64,000 bases of DNA from Zhihengliuella sp. Lineage in GTDB: Bacteria > Actinomycetota > Actinomycetes > Actinomycetales > Micrococcaceae. Under the pieces are notes generated by a model that worked only from the letters and a program-made list of their open reading frames with translations, was not told the DNA's origin and did not search any database. Location: contig NZ_JAPSJL010000001.1 in the NCBI RefSeq assembly GCF_031178195.1, forward strand, positions 124,001-188,000, in the 5' to 3' direction. Below are positions 16,406 through 24,922 of the stretch, piece by piece; position 1 is the first letter of the stretch, and each line of letters begins with the position of its first letter. Both the position numbers and the translations under genes were made by a program.

Positions 16406-18052
16406 ATGCTTCGCTGGGGGAAGAAATCCGCATCAATCCTGTCCGCATCAATCCTGGCCGTCGGCGCCCTGCTGGGCGTCGATGCCGCGGGCCCGACGGC
16501 GCCCGCGGCACACGCTGCCGAGACGATCACGGCCGACCGCCTCGCCGGCGCCGACCGCTACGCGACGGCCGTCGCCGCCTCCAGATCCGCGTACCCGGGC
16601 GAAGCCGACACCGTCTATCTGGCCACCGGCCTGGACTACGCCGATGCCCTCGTCGCGGCCCCCGCCGCCGCTCACGAGCAGGGCCCGCTCCTGCTCACTC
16701 GACCTTCCAGCCTGAATGCCGCCGTCGCGACGGAGATCGACCGCCTGAACCCCGCGCGGGTCGTGGTGGTCGGCGGGACCGGCGCGATCGGGGCGGACGT
16801 CGTCCGATCCGTCGAGGAGCTCGGCCCGCAGGTCGAGCGGCGCGGCGGGGCGAACCGCTACGAGACCGCCAACGCCGTCGTACGCGGCGCCTTCGATGCC
16901 GCCGACCAGGCGTACATCGCCACGGGACTGAACTACGCTGACGCGCTCTCGGCGTCGGCCGTCGCGGCCTCGCGGAACGCGCCCGTCCTGCTGGTCAAGG
17001 GCACCGCGTCGAGCGTGCCCGCGGCGACCGCGCAGACCCTGCGCGACCTCGGCGCCGCGAGCACCGTGGTGGCCGGCGGCCCGGCGGTCGTGAGCCACCC
17101 GATCGTCAGCGAGCTGGGCGAGTTCGGACCCCGCCGCGTCTACGGGCCGGACCGGTTCGAGACCAACCGCAGGCTCAACGCGGACCTGGTGCAGGCCTCC
17201 ACCCGCGCCTACCTCGCCACCGGCTTCGACTACCCGGACGCGCTGGCCGGCGCGGCGATCGCGGGCGCGCAGAGGTCCCCGCTGTACCTGGCGCGGCCGC
17301 AGTGCGTGGCCGACGCCATCTCCGCGGACCTCTACGCCTCGCCGGTCACGCAACTGACGCTGGTGGGCGGCCCAGGCGTGCTCTCCGACGACACCGGCCG
17401 GCTCGTCTCCTGCACCCCGAAGTGGCAGTTCAACGCGGACCTGCCGAAGAGCAGCCAGACCGTCCTGCAGCAGCTCGAGGCGATCCCGGTCAAGGGGCGC
17501 GCCCCGAAGACCGGATACACGCGCGCGGAGTTCGGGCCCACCTGGGCGGACGTGGACAACAACGCCTGCGACACCCGCAACGACATCCTCCGCCGGGACC
17601 TGCGCAACATCGTCCTCGGCAGCATCAGCGGCTGCCGGGACTACACGGTGATGTCCGGCATTCTCGACGATCCCTACACGGGGACCACCATCGACTTCCA
17701 GCGCGGGGTCGGCACCAGCAACGCCGTGCAGATCGATCACGTGGTGGCCCTGTCCGACGCCTGGCAGAAGGGGGCGCAGCAGATGACCGAGCGCCACCGC
17801 ACCCTGTTCGCCAACGACCCGTTGAACCTATTGGCCGTGGACGGCCCCGCCAACGGGTCCAAAGGCGATTCCGACGCCGCCACCTGGCTGCCGCCGAACA
17901 AGGTGATCCGCTGCGACTACGTCACGCGGCAGACCGCCGTGAAGGCGAAGTACGGCCTCTGGGTGACGCAGGCCGAGCATGACGCGATCGAGACCGTCGT
18001 GAGCACCAAGTGCCCGGGCCAGAAGGCCCTCGCCGTCACGCCGGTGAAGTAG
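16406..18052 (+). CDS. Cell-wall-binding repeat 2 protein with C-terminal HNH (DUF1524-type) nuclease
   Basis: 548 residues. A signal peptide ends near AAHAAETI (about residue 36). Three cell-wall-binding repeat 2 modules follow (about 36-325), each with a DRYATA/NRYETAN/DRFETNR start, a GLDYADAL/GLNYADAL/GFDYPDAL core and a VVVGG/VVAGG strand. The C-terminal domain resembles DUF1524/HNH nucleases: QIDHVVALSDAWQKGA, then NDPLNLLAVDGPANGSKGD and WLPPNK, with the Asp-His and Asn residues of the HNH metal site. It is therefore probably secreted, wall-attached and nucleolytic, for nutrient DNA or competition. A 15-bp tandem duplication lies in the signal sequence. Confidence 0.9.
   Translation: MLRWGKKSASILSASILAVGALLGVDAAGPTAPAAHAAETITADRLAGADRYATAVAASRSAYPGEADTVYLATGLDYADALVAAPAAAHEQGPLLLTRPSSLNAAVATEIDRLNPARVVVVGGTGAIGADVVRSVEELGPQVERRGGANRYETANAVVRGAFDAADQAYIATGLNYADALSASAVAASRNAPVLLVKGTASSVPAATAQTLRDLGAASTVVAGGPAVVSHPIVSELGEFGPRRVYGPDRFETNRRLNADLVQASTRAYLATGFDYPDALAGAAIAGAQRSPLYLARPQCVADAISADLYASPVTQLTLVGGPGVLSDDTGRLVSCTPKWQFNADLPKSSQTVLQQLEAIPVKGRAPKTGYTRAEFGPTWADVDNNACDTRNDILRRDLRNIVLGSISGCRDYTVMSGILDDPYTGTTIDFQRGVGTSNAVQIDHVVALSDAWQKGAQQMTERHRTLFANDPLNLLAVDGPANGSKGDSDAATWLPPNKVIRCDYVTRQTAVKAKYGLWVTQAEHDAIETVVSTKCPGQKALAVTPVK
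16427..16456 (+). repeat. 15-bp tandem duplication inside a signal peptide
   Basis: TCCGCATCAATCCTG occurs twice without a gap (16427-16441, 16442-16456) and encodes SASIL-SASIL in the hydrophobic core of the export signal. The copies are identical, so the duplication is recent. Confidence 0.95.
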
Positions 18053-18060
18053 CGGGACGG

Positions 18061-18573
18061 TCAGGCGCCGGCGGGGGTAACTGGCGGCTCCGCCGACCAC
18101 GGGAAGACGATCCACTCGTCGGTGCGGCGCCAGACGAAGTCCGGGTCCACCACGGACGCCGACTTCGCGTAGAGCACGGCACTGCGCGCCTCGGCGCCCT
18201 GGCCGCGCAGCAGATCCAGCACCAGGGCCAGCGTGCGGCCGGAGTCGGCGACGTCGTCGACCACCAGGAGCCGCTTCCCGCGGATGGCGTCCTCGTCCAG
18301 CAGCGGGGCGAGCAGGACCGGGTCCGGCAGGGTCTCGTGCACGTCGGTGTAGAACTCGACGTTGATGGCGTCGGCGAGCTTCAGGCCCAGCGCGTAGGAG
18401 AGCGAGCCGGCCGGGAGGAGCCCGCCGCGGGCGACGGCGATGACGATCTCCGGGCGGTAGTCGCTGTCGGCGATCTGCTGGGCGAGCTCGCGCGAGGCGG
18501 TGCCGAACAGGTCCCAGCTCAGGATCTCCTTCACGGGCAGATCGGCGGAGTCGGCGTGGTGGGCGAGATTCAT
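18061..18573 (-). CDS. Phosphoribosyltransferase
   Basis: 170 residues, type I PRTase fold. IVIAVARGGLLPAGSLSYALG is the PPi loop near residue 45, and RLLVVDDVADSGRTLALVL is the PRPP-binding motif (D-D-x-A-D-S-G-x-T) near 105. A hood-like segment and SVVDPDFVWRRTDEWIVFPW at the end resemble the hypoxanthine/xanthine-guanine group (Gpt/HprT-like), so purine salvage is the likely role. The start ATG 18573 has AGAGG just upstream. It faces the wall-binding nuclease gene tail-to-tail, 8 bp apart. Confidence 0.87.
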   Translation of the reverse strand: MNLAHHADSADLPVKEILSWDLFGTASRELAQQIADSDYRPEIVIAVARGGLLPAGSLSYALGLKLADAINVEFYTDVHETLPDPVLLAPLLDEDAIRGKRLLVVDDVADSGRTLALVLDLLRGQGAEARSAVLYAKSASVVDPDFVWRRTDEWIVFPWSAEPPVTPAGA

Positions 18574-18695
18574 CGGGGTCCTCTGTGGATAGTGGGCCGC
18601 GCCGGTGGCGCGGCGGCTGCGCTTCGGGATGGCGTCGATACTACCGGCGCGGACGGCTCCTGCGCGGGGACGGTCTCCGGGGCGCAGACGGGGAA

Positions 18696-18736
18696 CGACG
18701 ACGGTGCTCACCCCGCGGGGGCGAGCACCGTCGTCG
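18696..18736 (-). terminator. Hairpin between the RidA and phosphoribosyltransferase genes
   Basis: CGACGACGGTGCTC (18696-18709) pairs with GAGCACCGTCGTCG (18723-18736) across a G/C-rich loop. The 239-bp interval 18574-18812 holds two such hairpins and no gene. Confidence 0.75.
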
Positions 18737-18759
18737 TGGGGGCAGGGCTCCTGCCCGCC

Positions 18760-18788
18760 GCCGGTGCCTGCCGGCGGCAGGCACCGGC
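18760..18788 (-). terminator. Terminator just after the leftward ridA gene
   Basis: GCCGGTGCCTGCC (18760-18772), loop GGC, GGCAGGCACCGGC (18776-18788), a perfect 13-bp stem 24 bp beyond the ridA stop. With the next hairpin it ends the leftward kinase-iclR-ridA unit. Confidence 0.8.
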
Positions 18789-18812
18789 GGGCCCGCAGCA
18801 GACCGGGCGGCC

Positions 18813-19214
18813 TCAGGCGGTGACGGCCTGGGCGTCGATCTCGACGAGCATGACCTCGTGCGGCAGATCCACGAAGACCGTGGTGCGGCACGGGAGCTGG
18901 CCGCTGGGGACGTTCTCGCGGATGAACTCGCCGTAGACCTCGTTCATCGCGGGGAAGTCCTCGCGCTTGGTGAGGTAGACGCGGAACATGACGACGTCCT
19001 CCACGGAGGAGCCGCCGGCCTCGAGGATGGCCTTGACGTTCTCCAGGGTGCGCCGGGTCTGGACACGGACGTCGCCCTCGCCGATGTACTTCTCGGTCTC
19101 CGGGTCCATGGGGCCCTGGCCCGAGACCTGGAGGATCGGGCCCTTCTTGATGCCCTGCGAGAACGTGTGCGCGGGTGCCGGAGCATTCTGGGTGCGGATG
19201 ATTTCCTTGGTCAT
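18813..19214 (-). CDS. ridA: RidA-family enamine/imine deaminase
   Basis: 133 residues (YjgF/YER057c/UK114). Family motifs: FSQGIKKGPILQVSGQGPMDP near the N-terminus, QTRRTLENVKAILEAGGSS in the middle, VMFRVYLTKREDFPAMNEVY, and the catalytic Arg in LPCRTTVFV (about residue 114). RidA hydrolyses reactive enamines and imines released by PLP ammonia-lyases, which suits the D-amino-acid ammonia-lyase gene divergent to this unit. The start ATG 19214 overlaps the iclR stop by 4 nt. Confidence 0.92.
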   Translation of the reverse strand: MTKEIIRTQNAPAPAHTFSQGIKKGPILQVSGQGPMDPETEKYIGEGDVRVQTRRTLENVKAILEAGGSSVEDVVMFRVYLTKREDFPAMNEVYGEFIRENVPSGQLPCRTTVFVDLPHEVMLVEIDAQAVTA

Positions 19215-19972
19215 GCCGGGTTCCTTTCTTGGGGGTTCCAGCCGAGATCGGCGGAGATGGCTTCGGTGGTGGACAGCAGGGAGGGCACCAGGCCCAGGAG
19301 CCCCTCGAAGTCGAGGAGGACCACGGGCACGGAGGTGGATGCGGCAGCGACGACCCGGCCGGATGCGTCCCGGATGGGCGCCGCGACGCAGTGGACGAAC
19401 TCCTCGTGCTCGCGCTCGTCGAGGGCGTAGCCCCGCTCGGCCACCTCGGCGAGGGCCGCGAGGTACTCCTCCGGGCTGGAGACGGTGTTCTCCGTGTAGC
19501 GGTGGTAGTTCAGGGAAGCGGCGATGTGCTCCTGCCGCTCCCGGGGCAGGTCGGCGACGAGCACCTTGCCGACCGCGGTGGCGTGCAGCGCCGCGGTGAG
19601 ACCGACGCGGGAGTACATGCGGACGGCGTGATGGGACTCGAGCTTGTCGACGTAGACGACGTCGGGCCCCTCGAACGCCGCCAGGTGCACGGTCTGCCCG
19701 GTGGCACGGTTCAGCTCCTCCAGGTGGGGGCGTGCCACCGACACGATCCCGCGCTGCTCCATCGCCAGCGCCGAGAGCTCGAAGACCTTGGAGCCGAGCC
19801 GGTAGCGGCCGCGGCTGTCCCGCACCGCGAAGCGGCATTCCTCCAGCGTGTGCAGCTGGCGCATGACGGTGGTCTTGTGGGCCTCGGCGCCGGCGGCGAT
19901 CTCGTCCAGGGTGGCCGGCTGCCGGGAGATCTGCTCGAGCAGTCCGAGCGCCCGCTTCAGGGTTTCACTCAT
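19211..19972 (-). CDS. IclR-family transcriptional regulator
   Basis: 253 residues. The N-terminal winged helix covers about residues 1-60 (ALGLLEQISRQPATLDEIAAGA...KTTVMRQLHTLEE). The IclR effector domain follows, with GRYRLGSKVFELSALA, TAALHATAVGKVLVADLP, and GYALDEREHEEFVHCVAAPI near residue 205. Some members repress and others activate; ligands are often keto-acids or sugar acids. Position between the KDG kinase and ridA, and opposite the ammonia-lyase/deacylase/aldolase/permease unit, suggests it controls both directions. ATG 19972 is chosen; GTG 19981 is also possible. Confidence 0.9.
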   Translation of the reverse strand: MSETLKRALGLLEQISRQPATLDEIAAGAEAHKTTVMRQLHTLEECRFAVRDSRGRYRLGSKVFELSALAMEQRGIVSVARPHLEELNRATGQTVHLAAFEGPDVVYVDKLESHHAVRMYSRVGLTAALHATAVGKVLVADLPRERQEHIAASLNYHRYTENTVSSPEEYLAALAEVAERGYALDEREHEEFVHCVAAPIRDASGRVVAAASTSVPVVLLDFEGLLGLVPSLLSTTEAISADLGWNPQERNPA

Positions 19973-21044
19973 GCGGTCCACTTTCGCACGCCGGATCCGG
20001 GCCCACGGCCCCCGCGACGGGCCCGGTCGCCTCGGATCCCTCGCCCGCCCCGGGGCCCGGCAGCTCGAAGCCAGCGGCGCTCACCCGGATGGCGCTCCAG
20101 TGCTCGTCCGGTGCCGCGAGGACGCGCTCGAGGACCCCGGCCGGTGGCAGCGGTCCGCGGTCCGTGCGGACGGTGAGGGTGCAGGCGGCGGAGACGTGGC
20201 CGTGGCGCAGCGCGGAGCGCTGGTCGGCACCACGGAGAACCTCGGCCAGGTAGCCGGAGGCGAAGGCGTCGCCGGCACCGACGGACTCGACGACGTCGAC
20301 CCGCAGCGCGGGGACCTCGGTTCGCGTGCCGTCGGCGGCCAGTGCGACGGCGCTCGTCGAGTCGTTCTTGACCACCAGGACCGCGGGGTCCGGCAGGAGG
20401 GCGCGCAGCTCCTCCTCGGTGCGGACACCGAAGGCGGTCTCGGCCTCGTCGCGGCCCACGAGGACGATGTCGGCGCGGTTCGCCAGCGCGGCGAGCCCGG
20501 CGGCATCGCCGTGGTCCTCCCACAGGGCAGGGCGCCAGTTGACGTCGAAGGAGACGAGCCCGTCGCCGGGCCGGTCGGCGAGCAGCGACTCGACCATGGC
20601 GTGGCAGTCGTCCGAGAGTGCGGGGGTGATGCCGCTGAGATGGATCAGCCGGGCCTCGCCCAGCGCCTCGCGGATCCCGGCGCGGTCCAGGAAGCCCGGG
20701 CTCATCGCGCTCGCAGCGGAGCCGGCGCGGTAGTAGACCATCTTCGCGGTGTCTTCGGCCGCGGGGTCCTTCAGGTACAGCCCCGTACGCCGGGCCGGGT
20801 CGAGCTCCACGTGGGACACGTCGACGCCGCCGTCGGCCAGGGCCTTGCGGATCCGCTCGCCGAAGGCATCGTCGCCGAGGCGGCTCACCCAGGCGGTGGG
20901 CACGCCGAGCGCGGCGAGGCCCAGGGCCACGTTGGACTCGGCCCCGCCGACGGAGACCTGGAGCTCACGCGTCCGGCCGAGGGGCTCGCCCGCGGACGGG
21001 GTCAGCATCGCCATCGTCTCGCCGAGGCAGACCGCTTCCGCCAT
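19965..21044 (-). CDS. kdgK: PfkB-family sugar kinase, probably 2-keto-3-deoxygluconate kinase
   Basis: 359 residues, ribokinase fold. N-terminal CLGETMAMLTP and VGGAESNVALGLAALG are typical of KDG kinases, VSFDVNWRPALW supplies substrate-binding residues, and the C-terminal anion hole and catalytic Asp are in VESVGAGDAFASGYLAEV. It would phosphorylate 2-keto-3-deoxygluconate to KDPG, the substrate of the aldolase encoded on the other side of the divergent promoter. GAGGAAC precedes ATG 21044. Its 3' end overlaps the iclR start by 8 nt. The last ~40 residues are Gly/Ala/Pro-rich and probably disordered. Confidence 0.85.
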   Translation of the reverse strand: MAEAVCLGETMAMLTPSAGEPLGRTRELQVSVGGAESNVALGLAALGVPTAWVSRLGDDAFGERIRKALADGGVDVSHVELDPARRTGLYLKDPAAEDTAKMVYYRAGSAASAMSPGFLDRAGIREALGEARLIHLSGITPALSDDCHAMVESLLADRPGDGLVSFDVNWRPALWEDHGDAAGLAALANRADIVLVGRDEAETAFGVRTEEELRALLPDPAVLVVKNDSTSAVALAADGTRTEVPALRVDVVESVGAGDAFASGYLAEVLRGADQRSALRHGHVSAACTLTVRTDRGPLPPAGVLERVLAAPDEHWSAIRVSAAGFELPGPGAGEGSEATGPVAGAVGPDPACESGPHE

Positions 21045-21168
21045 GAGTTCCTCTTCCCCTCGTACCGCCGGCACGGCGGCCACCCCTGAGCGGGTGGCCG
21101 ACTGTGCGGTGAATCACCGAAGCCATTGACGGCCTCTGCCAGCAATGCTAAACATGATCTCATCATTC

Positions 21169-21195
21169 TTGCAATAGCCGTTGCAATATTTGCAA
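21169..21195. promoter_or_regulatory. Three TTGCAA palindromes in the divergent control region
   Basis: The self-complementary hexamer TTGCAA occurs at 21169-21174, 21181-21186 and 21190-21195, just before the ribosome site AGGAG (21199-21203) of the rightward operon. The interval 21045-21210 separates the kdgK/iclR/ridA and ammonia-lyase/deacylase/aldolase/permease units and is AT-rich only here. This is a candidate operator for the IclR protein. Confidence 0.55.
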
Positions 21196-21210
21196 TCTAG
21201 GAGTTTTCAC

Positions 21211-22542
21211 GTGAACGGATCGACTGACGCGGTCGCCGGCATCGACGCCGCACGCCTCGCGGGCCTCAAGGACGAGGTACTCGACTGGCGCCATCAGGCC
21301 GTCCCGAGCCGCTTCCACGGTTCCACCGCGGCCGAGTTCGCCGCCGCCCGCCCGTCGCTCGGCGACCTCCAGACACCGCTGCTGACCCTCGACCGGGCGG
21401 CGCTGTCCGGCAATATCCGCCGGTTCGAGCGGTGGTGCTCGGAGCGCGGAGTCCTCTACGCGCCGCACGGGAAGACCACCATGTCGCCGACGCTCTGGGC
21501 GGAGCAGCTCGCCGCCGGCGCGTGGGGCATCACCCTCGCGAACGCGCAGCAGGTCCGGGTGGCGCTGCAGTTCGGCGTCCGGCGGATCATGGTCGCGAAC
21601 TCCCTGACCGACCCGCAGGCCGTCACCGACGCCGCCCGCGCCGGCCTGGCGGGCACCCGGATCGTCTCCTGGGTCGACTCGGAGCGCACGGTCGCGCTGC
21701 TGGCCGGCGTGCTGGCGGAGCTCCCGGAGGCCTCCCTCGACGTCATCGTCGAGCTCGGGGCGCCCGGCGGCCGGACCGGAGCCCGCACGGACGAGGAGGC
21801 GCTCGCCGTCGCACGCGCCGTGGCGGCCGAGCCGCAGCTGCGCCTCACGGGTACGGGTGGGTACGAGGGCAGCCTCGCCCACAGCAGCGACGCCGACGCG
21901 ATCGCCGCCGTCCGCGGCTACCTGGAGCGCATCGGCGGCCTGCACGCCCGGTTCGAGGCCGAGGACCTGTACGGCACGGACCAGGTCCTGCTCACCGCCG
22001 GCGGCAGCGCGTACTTCGACGACGTCGCCGACGTCCTCGCCCCGCCCTCGCGCGACGCGGACGCCGGCCGCCCCGAGGTCCGCGTGCTCCTGCGCAGCGG
22101 CGCGTACATCGTCCACGACGACGGCTTCTACCGCGGCATCTCCCCGCTGAGCCGGAGGGACCCCGACGATCCCGGCGCGTTCCGTTCGGCGATGCACGCC
22201 TGGGCGCGCGTGGTCTCCCAGCCCGAGCCCGGCCTGGCCATCCTCGACGCCGGCAAGCGCGACCTGCCCGTGGACGAGGGCCTGCCGGTCCCCCAGCTGA
22301 TCGGCCCAGCCCTCGGCGCGCCGATGACCGCGCTGGAGGGCGCGAGCATCACCGCCGTAAACGATCAGCACTGCTTCCTCGCCTTCGATCCGCAGCTGGC
22401 GGTCGCCCCGGGCGACGTGGTGCGCCTGGGCCTGTCCCACCCGTGCACCGCCCTGGACAAGTGGCAGCTGATCCCGGTCCTCGACGACGTCCGCTCCCCC
22501 GAGTCCGCCCAGGTGGTCTCGACCGTCCGCACGTTCTTCTAG
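21211..22542 (+). CDS. PLP-dependent D-amino-acid ammonia-lyase (D-serine dehydratase-like, fold type III)
   Basis: 443 residues. The alanine-racemase-like N-terminal barrel carries the PLP lysine in YAPHGKTTMSP (about residue 91). The C-terminal DSD domain has the zinc-site motif VNDQHCFLAF near residue 385. Members eliminate ammonia from D-serine, D-threonine or related D-2-amino acids; a D-glucosaminate dehydratase is known in a related family. The downstream deacylase and KDPG aldolase favour D-glucosaminate as substrate here, which is inference. GTG 21211 is chosen because AGGAG lies seven bases upstream; the TTG at 21181 lies within the operator-like repeats. Confidence 0.85.
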   Translation: MNGSTDAVAGIDAARLAGLKDEVLDWRHQAVPSRFHGSTAAEFAAARPSLGDLQTPLLTLDRAALSGNIRRFERWCSERGVLYAPHGKTTMSPTLWAEQLAAGAWGITLANAQQVRVALQFGVRRIMVANSLTDPQAVTDAARAGLAGTRIVSWVDSERTVALLAGVLAELPEASLDVIVELGAPGGRTGARTDEEALAVARAVAAEPQLRLTGTGGYEGSLAHSSDADAIAAVRGYLERIGGLHARFEAEDLYGTDQVLLTAGGSAYFDDVADVLAPPSRDADAGRPEVRVLLRSGAYIVHDDGFYRGISPLSRRDPDDPGAFRSAMHAWARVVSQPEPGLAILDAGKRDLPVDEGLPVPQLIGPALGAPMTALEGASITAVNDQHCFLAFDPQLAVAPGDVVRLGLSHPCTALDKWQLIPVLDDVRSPESAQVVSTVRTFF

Positions 22543-22554
22543 GAGGCCGGCCGC

Positions 22555-24198
22555 ATGACAGCTGCATCGATACTCATCACGCGGGCCACGGTGGTGGACG
22601 GCACCGGCGCGGACCGCTACCCGGCGGACGTCCGGCTCGCCGACGGCGTCATCGCCGAGGTCGGCGCGCCCGGGACGCTCAAGGCCTTGCCGGGCGAGGA
22701 GTGCGTCGACGCCGAGGGTCTGGTGCTCAGCCCCGGGTTCATCGACATGCACGCGCACTCGGACCTGTACCTGCTCACCCATCCGGAGCATGCGGCGAAG
22801 CTCTCCCAGGGCGTCACCACCGAGGTCCTGGGCCAGGACGGGCTCTCCTACGCCCCCGTCACGGACGCGACACTGCCCGTGCTCCGGGAGAAGATCGCCG
22901 GCTGGAACGGAAACCCGGAGGACTTCGACTTCTCGTGGCGCTCGGTCGGCGAGTACCTGGACCGGCTGGACGCACCGGACGCCGACGGGCAGCGGATCGC
23001 CACGAACGCCGTCTACCTCGTCCCGCAGGGGACGGTGCGCGCCGCGGTCCTCGGCTTCGGCGAGCGCCCGGCCGACGACGACGAAATCGCCGCCATGCGC
23101 CGAATCGTCGCCGCCGCCATGGAGGAGGGGGCTGTCGGCATGTCCAGCGGACTCACCTACACGCCGGGCATGTATGCGACGACGGCGGAGCTCGGCGCGC
23201 TGTGCGCCGAGGTCGCCGCGCACGGCGGGTTCTTCTCACCGCACCACCGCTCCTACGGCAAGGGCGCCCTGGAGGCGTACCGCGAGATGATCGAGCTCAG
23301 CCGGGCCTCCGGCTGCGCCCTGCACCTCGCGCACGCGACGATGAACTTCGAGGAGAACCGGGGCCGCGCGCCGGAGCTGCTGGAGATGATCGACGCGGCC
23401 CTGGCCGACGGCGTCGACATCACCCTGGACACGTACCCCTACCTGCCCGGCGCCACCACGCTCTCCGCCGTGCTGCCGAGCTGGTCCTCGGCCGGGTCGG
23501 TCGACGACACCCTGGCACGGCTGGCCGATCCCGCCTCGCGCGAGCGGATCCGCCGCGCCCTGGAGGTCGAGGGCTCCGACGGCTGCCACGGCGTCACCGC
23601 CGACTGGTCCACGCTGGAGATCTCCTCCGTCCAGAACCCTGAGCTCACGGACTGCATCGGCCGCACCGTCGCGGACATCGCGGCGGCCGCCGACGAGGAC
23701 CCGTTCGAGACGTTCTGCAGCATCCTCACCCGCGACCGGCTGGCCACGGGCATCCTGCAGCACGTGGGGCACGAGGAGAACGTCCGCGCCATCATGCAGC
23801 ACCGCGTGCACACCGGCGGCAGCGACGGGCTCCTCCATGGGGCCAAGCCGCACCCGCGTGCCTGGGGCACCTTCCCCCGCTACCTCGGGCAGTACTGCCG
23901 CGAGCTGGGGCTGCTGTCGCTGGAGGAGATGGTCCACCACCTCACCGGGCGACCCGCCGCCCGGCTCAAGCTGGACCGCCGCGGCGTGATCGCCGAGGGC
24001 CACGCGGCCGACGTCGTGCTGTTCGATCCCGAGACGGTCGACGCCGCCGCCACCTTCCCCGATCCCAAGCAGCCCGCGCGCGGGATCGAGAGCGTCTACG
24101 TCAACGGTGCCCTCGCGTGGCACCGGCAGGAGGCCACCGGCGCCCGTGCCGGCCGGGCCCTGCGCAGAACCGAGAAAGGCACCAAGGCCAATGACTGA
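22555..24198 (+). CDS. N-acyl-D-amino-acid deacylase (D-aminoacylase, amidohydrolase superfamily)
   Basis: 547 residues. The metal motif is PGFIDMHAHSDLYLL near residue 65, followed by QGVTTEVLGQDG, then GMSSGLTYTPGMYA near 200. HLAHATMNFEEN, HTGGSDGLLHGAKPHP and WGTFPRYLGQYCRE (about 435) are D-aminoacylase landmarks, with C-terminal GHAADVVLFDPETV. It hydrolyses N-acyl groups from D-configured amino acids. In this operon the acyl compound could be N-acetyl-D-glucosaminate, a D-2-amino acid at C2 (inference). It starts 12 bp after the ammonia-lyase and overlaps the aldolase start by 8 nt. Confidence 0.9.
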   Translation: MTAASILITRATVVDGTGADRYPADVRLADGVIAEVGAPGTLKALPGEECVDAEGLVLSPGFIDMHAHSDLYLLTHPEHAAKLSQGVTTEVLGQDGLSYAPVTDATLPVLREKIAGWNGNPEDFDFSWRSVGEYLDRLDAPDADGQRIATNAVYLVPQGTVRAAVLGFGERPADDDEIAAMRRIVAAAMEEGAVGMSSGLTYTPGMYATTAELGALCAEVAAHGGFFSPHHRSYGKGALEAYREMIELSRASGCALHLAHATMNFEENRGRAPELLEMIDAALADGVDITLDTYPYLPGATTLSAVLPSWSSAGSVDDTLARLADPASRERIRRALEVEGSDGCHGVTADWSTLEISSVQNPELTDCIGRTVADIAAAADEDPFETFCSILTRDRLATGILQHVGHEENVRAIMQHRVHTGGSDGLLHGAKPHPRAWGTFPRYLGQYCRELGLLSLEEMVHHLTGRPAARLKLDRRGVIAEGHAADVVLFDPETVDAAATFPDPKQPARGIESVYVNGALAWHRQEATGARAGRALRRTEKGTKAND

Positions 24199-24835
24199 AC
24201 TACTCGAGACCCGCCTGCGGGAGGACCGCGCGCTCGCGGTGGTCCGTGCCGACAGCATCGCGGACGCCGCCGGGCTGGCCGCGGCGCTGGCCGAGGGCGG
24301 CATCAGGTCCGTCGAGCTCACCTTCACCACCCCGGACGTCGCCCGGCACATCCGCCGCATCGCGGACACGGCGAGCGACCACGGGGCCGTGGTCGGGGTC
24401 GGAACGGTCATGACCGCCGACCAGGCGCGCGAGGCGATCGACGCCGGCGCCCAGTTCCTCGTCACCCCGGGCCTGCGCCCCGAGGTCGCCACGGTGGCCC
24501 GGGAGGCGGGCGTGCCGTTCTCGCTCGGGGCGCTGACCCCCACGGAGGTCGCGCAGGCACTGGACCTGGGCTCGGACATCGTCAAGATCTTCCCCGCCCG
24601 GGCCCACGGCCCGCAGTACCTGAAGGACCTCCAGGGGCCGTACCCGGGCGTGAAGCTGCTGCCCTCCGGCGGCATCAACGACGCGAACGCGAACGAGTTC
24701 CTCGACGCCGGCGCGCTGGCCGTCTGCTGCGGCACCTCCGTGGTGCCGCCGCAGCTGGTCCAGGACGCCGAGTGGGACCAGATCTCGGCCCGCGCCGCAG
24801 CCTTCACCCAGGGCATCGCCGCCCACCGCCGCTGA
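24191..24835 (+). CDS. eda: 2-keto-3-deoxy-6-phosphogluconate (KDPG/KHG) aldolase
   Basis: 214 residues, class I aldolase barrel. VELTFTTPD carries the catalytic Glu, GVGTVMTADQA the phosphate/carboxylate site, and the Schiff-base lysine is Lys132 in SDIVKIFPARA, followed by KLLPSGGI. It would cleave KDPG to pyruvate and glyceraldehyde 3-phosphate. The divergent kinase supplies KDPG, so the two halves of the locus complete an Entner-Doudoroff-type ending. ATG 24191 overlaps the deacylase stop; upstream in-frame codons are the deacylase in another frame. Confidence 0.9.
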   Translation: MTELLETRLREDRALAVVRADSIADAAGLAAALAEGGIRSVELTFTTPDVARHIRRIADTASDHGAVVGVGTVMTADQAREAIDAGAQFLVTPGLRPEVATVAREAGVPFSLGALTPTEVAQALDLGSDIVKIFPARAHGPQYLKDLQGPYPGVKLLPSGGINDANANEFLDAGALAVCCGTSVVPPQLVQDAEWDQISARAAAFTQGIAAHRR

Positions 24836-24922
24836 CGCGGAACGCGCGAGCCTCCGCAGTCCCCCGCACCACCCGTATCGCTCACACCTCTCCTCAGAAC
24901 ATAGAAAGGAGGTCGGCCTGCC

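Noticed and set aside
21163-23223. 686-residue open frame on the minus strand
   Set aside because: Antisense to the ammonia-lyase and deacylase genes, Arg/Gly/Asp-biased, no motif.
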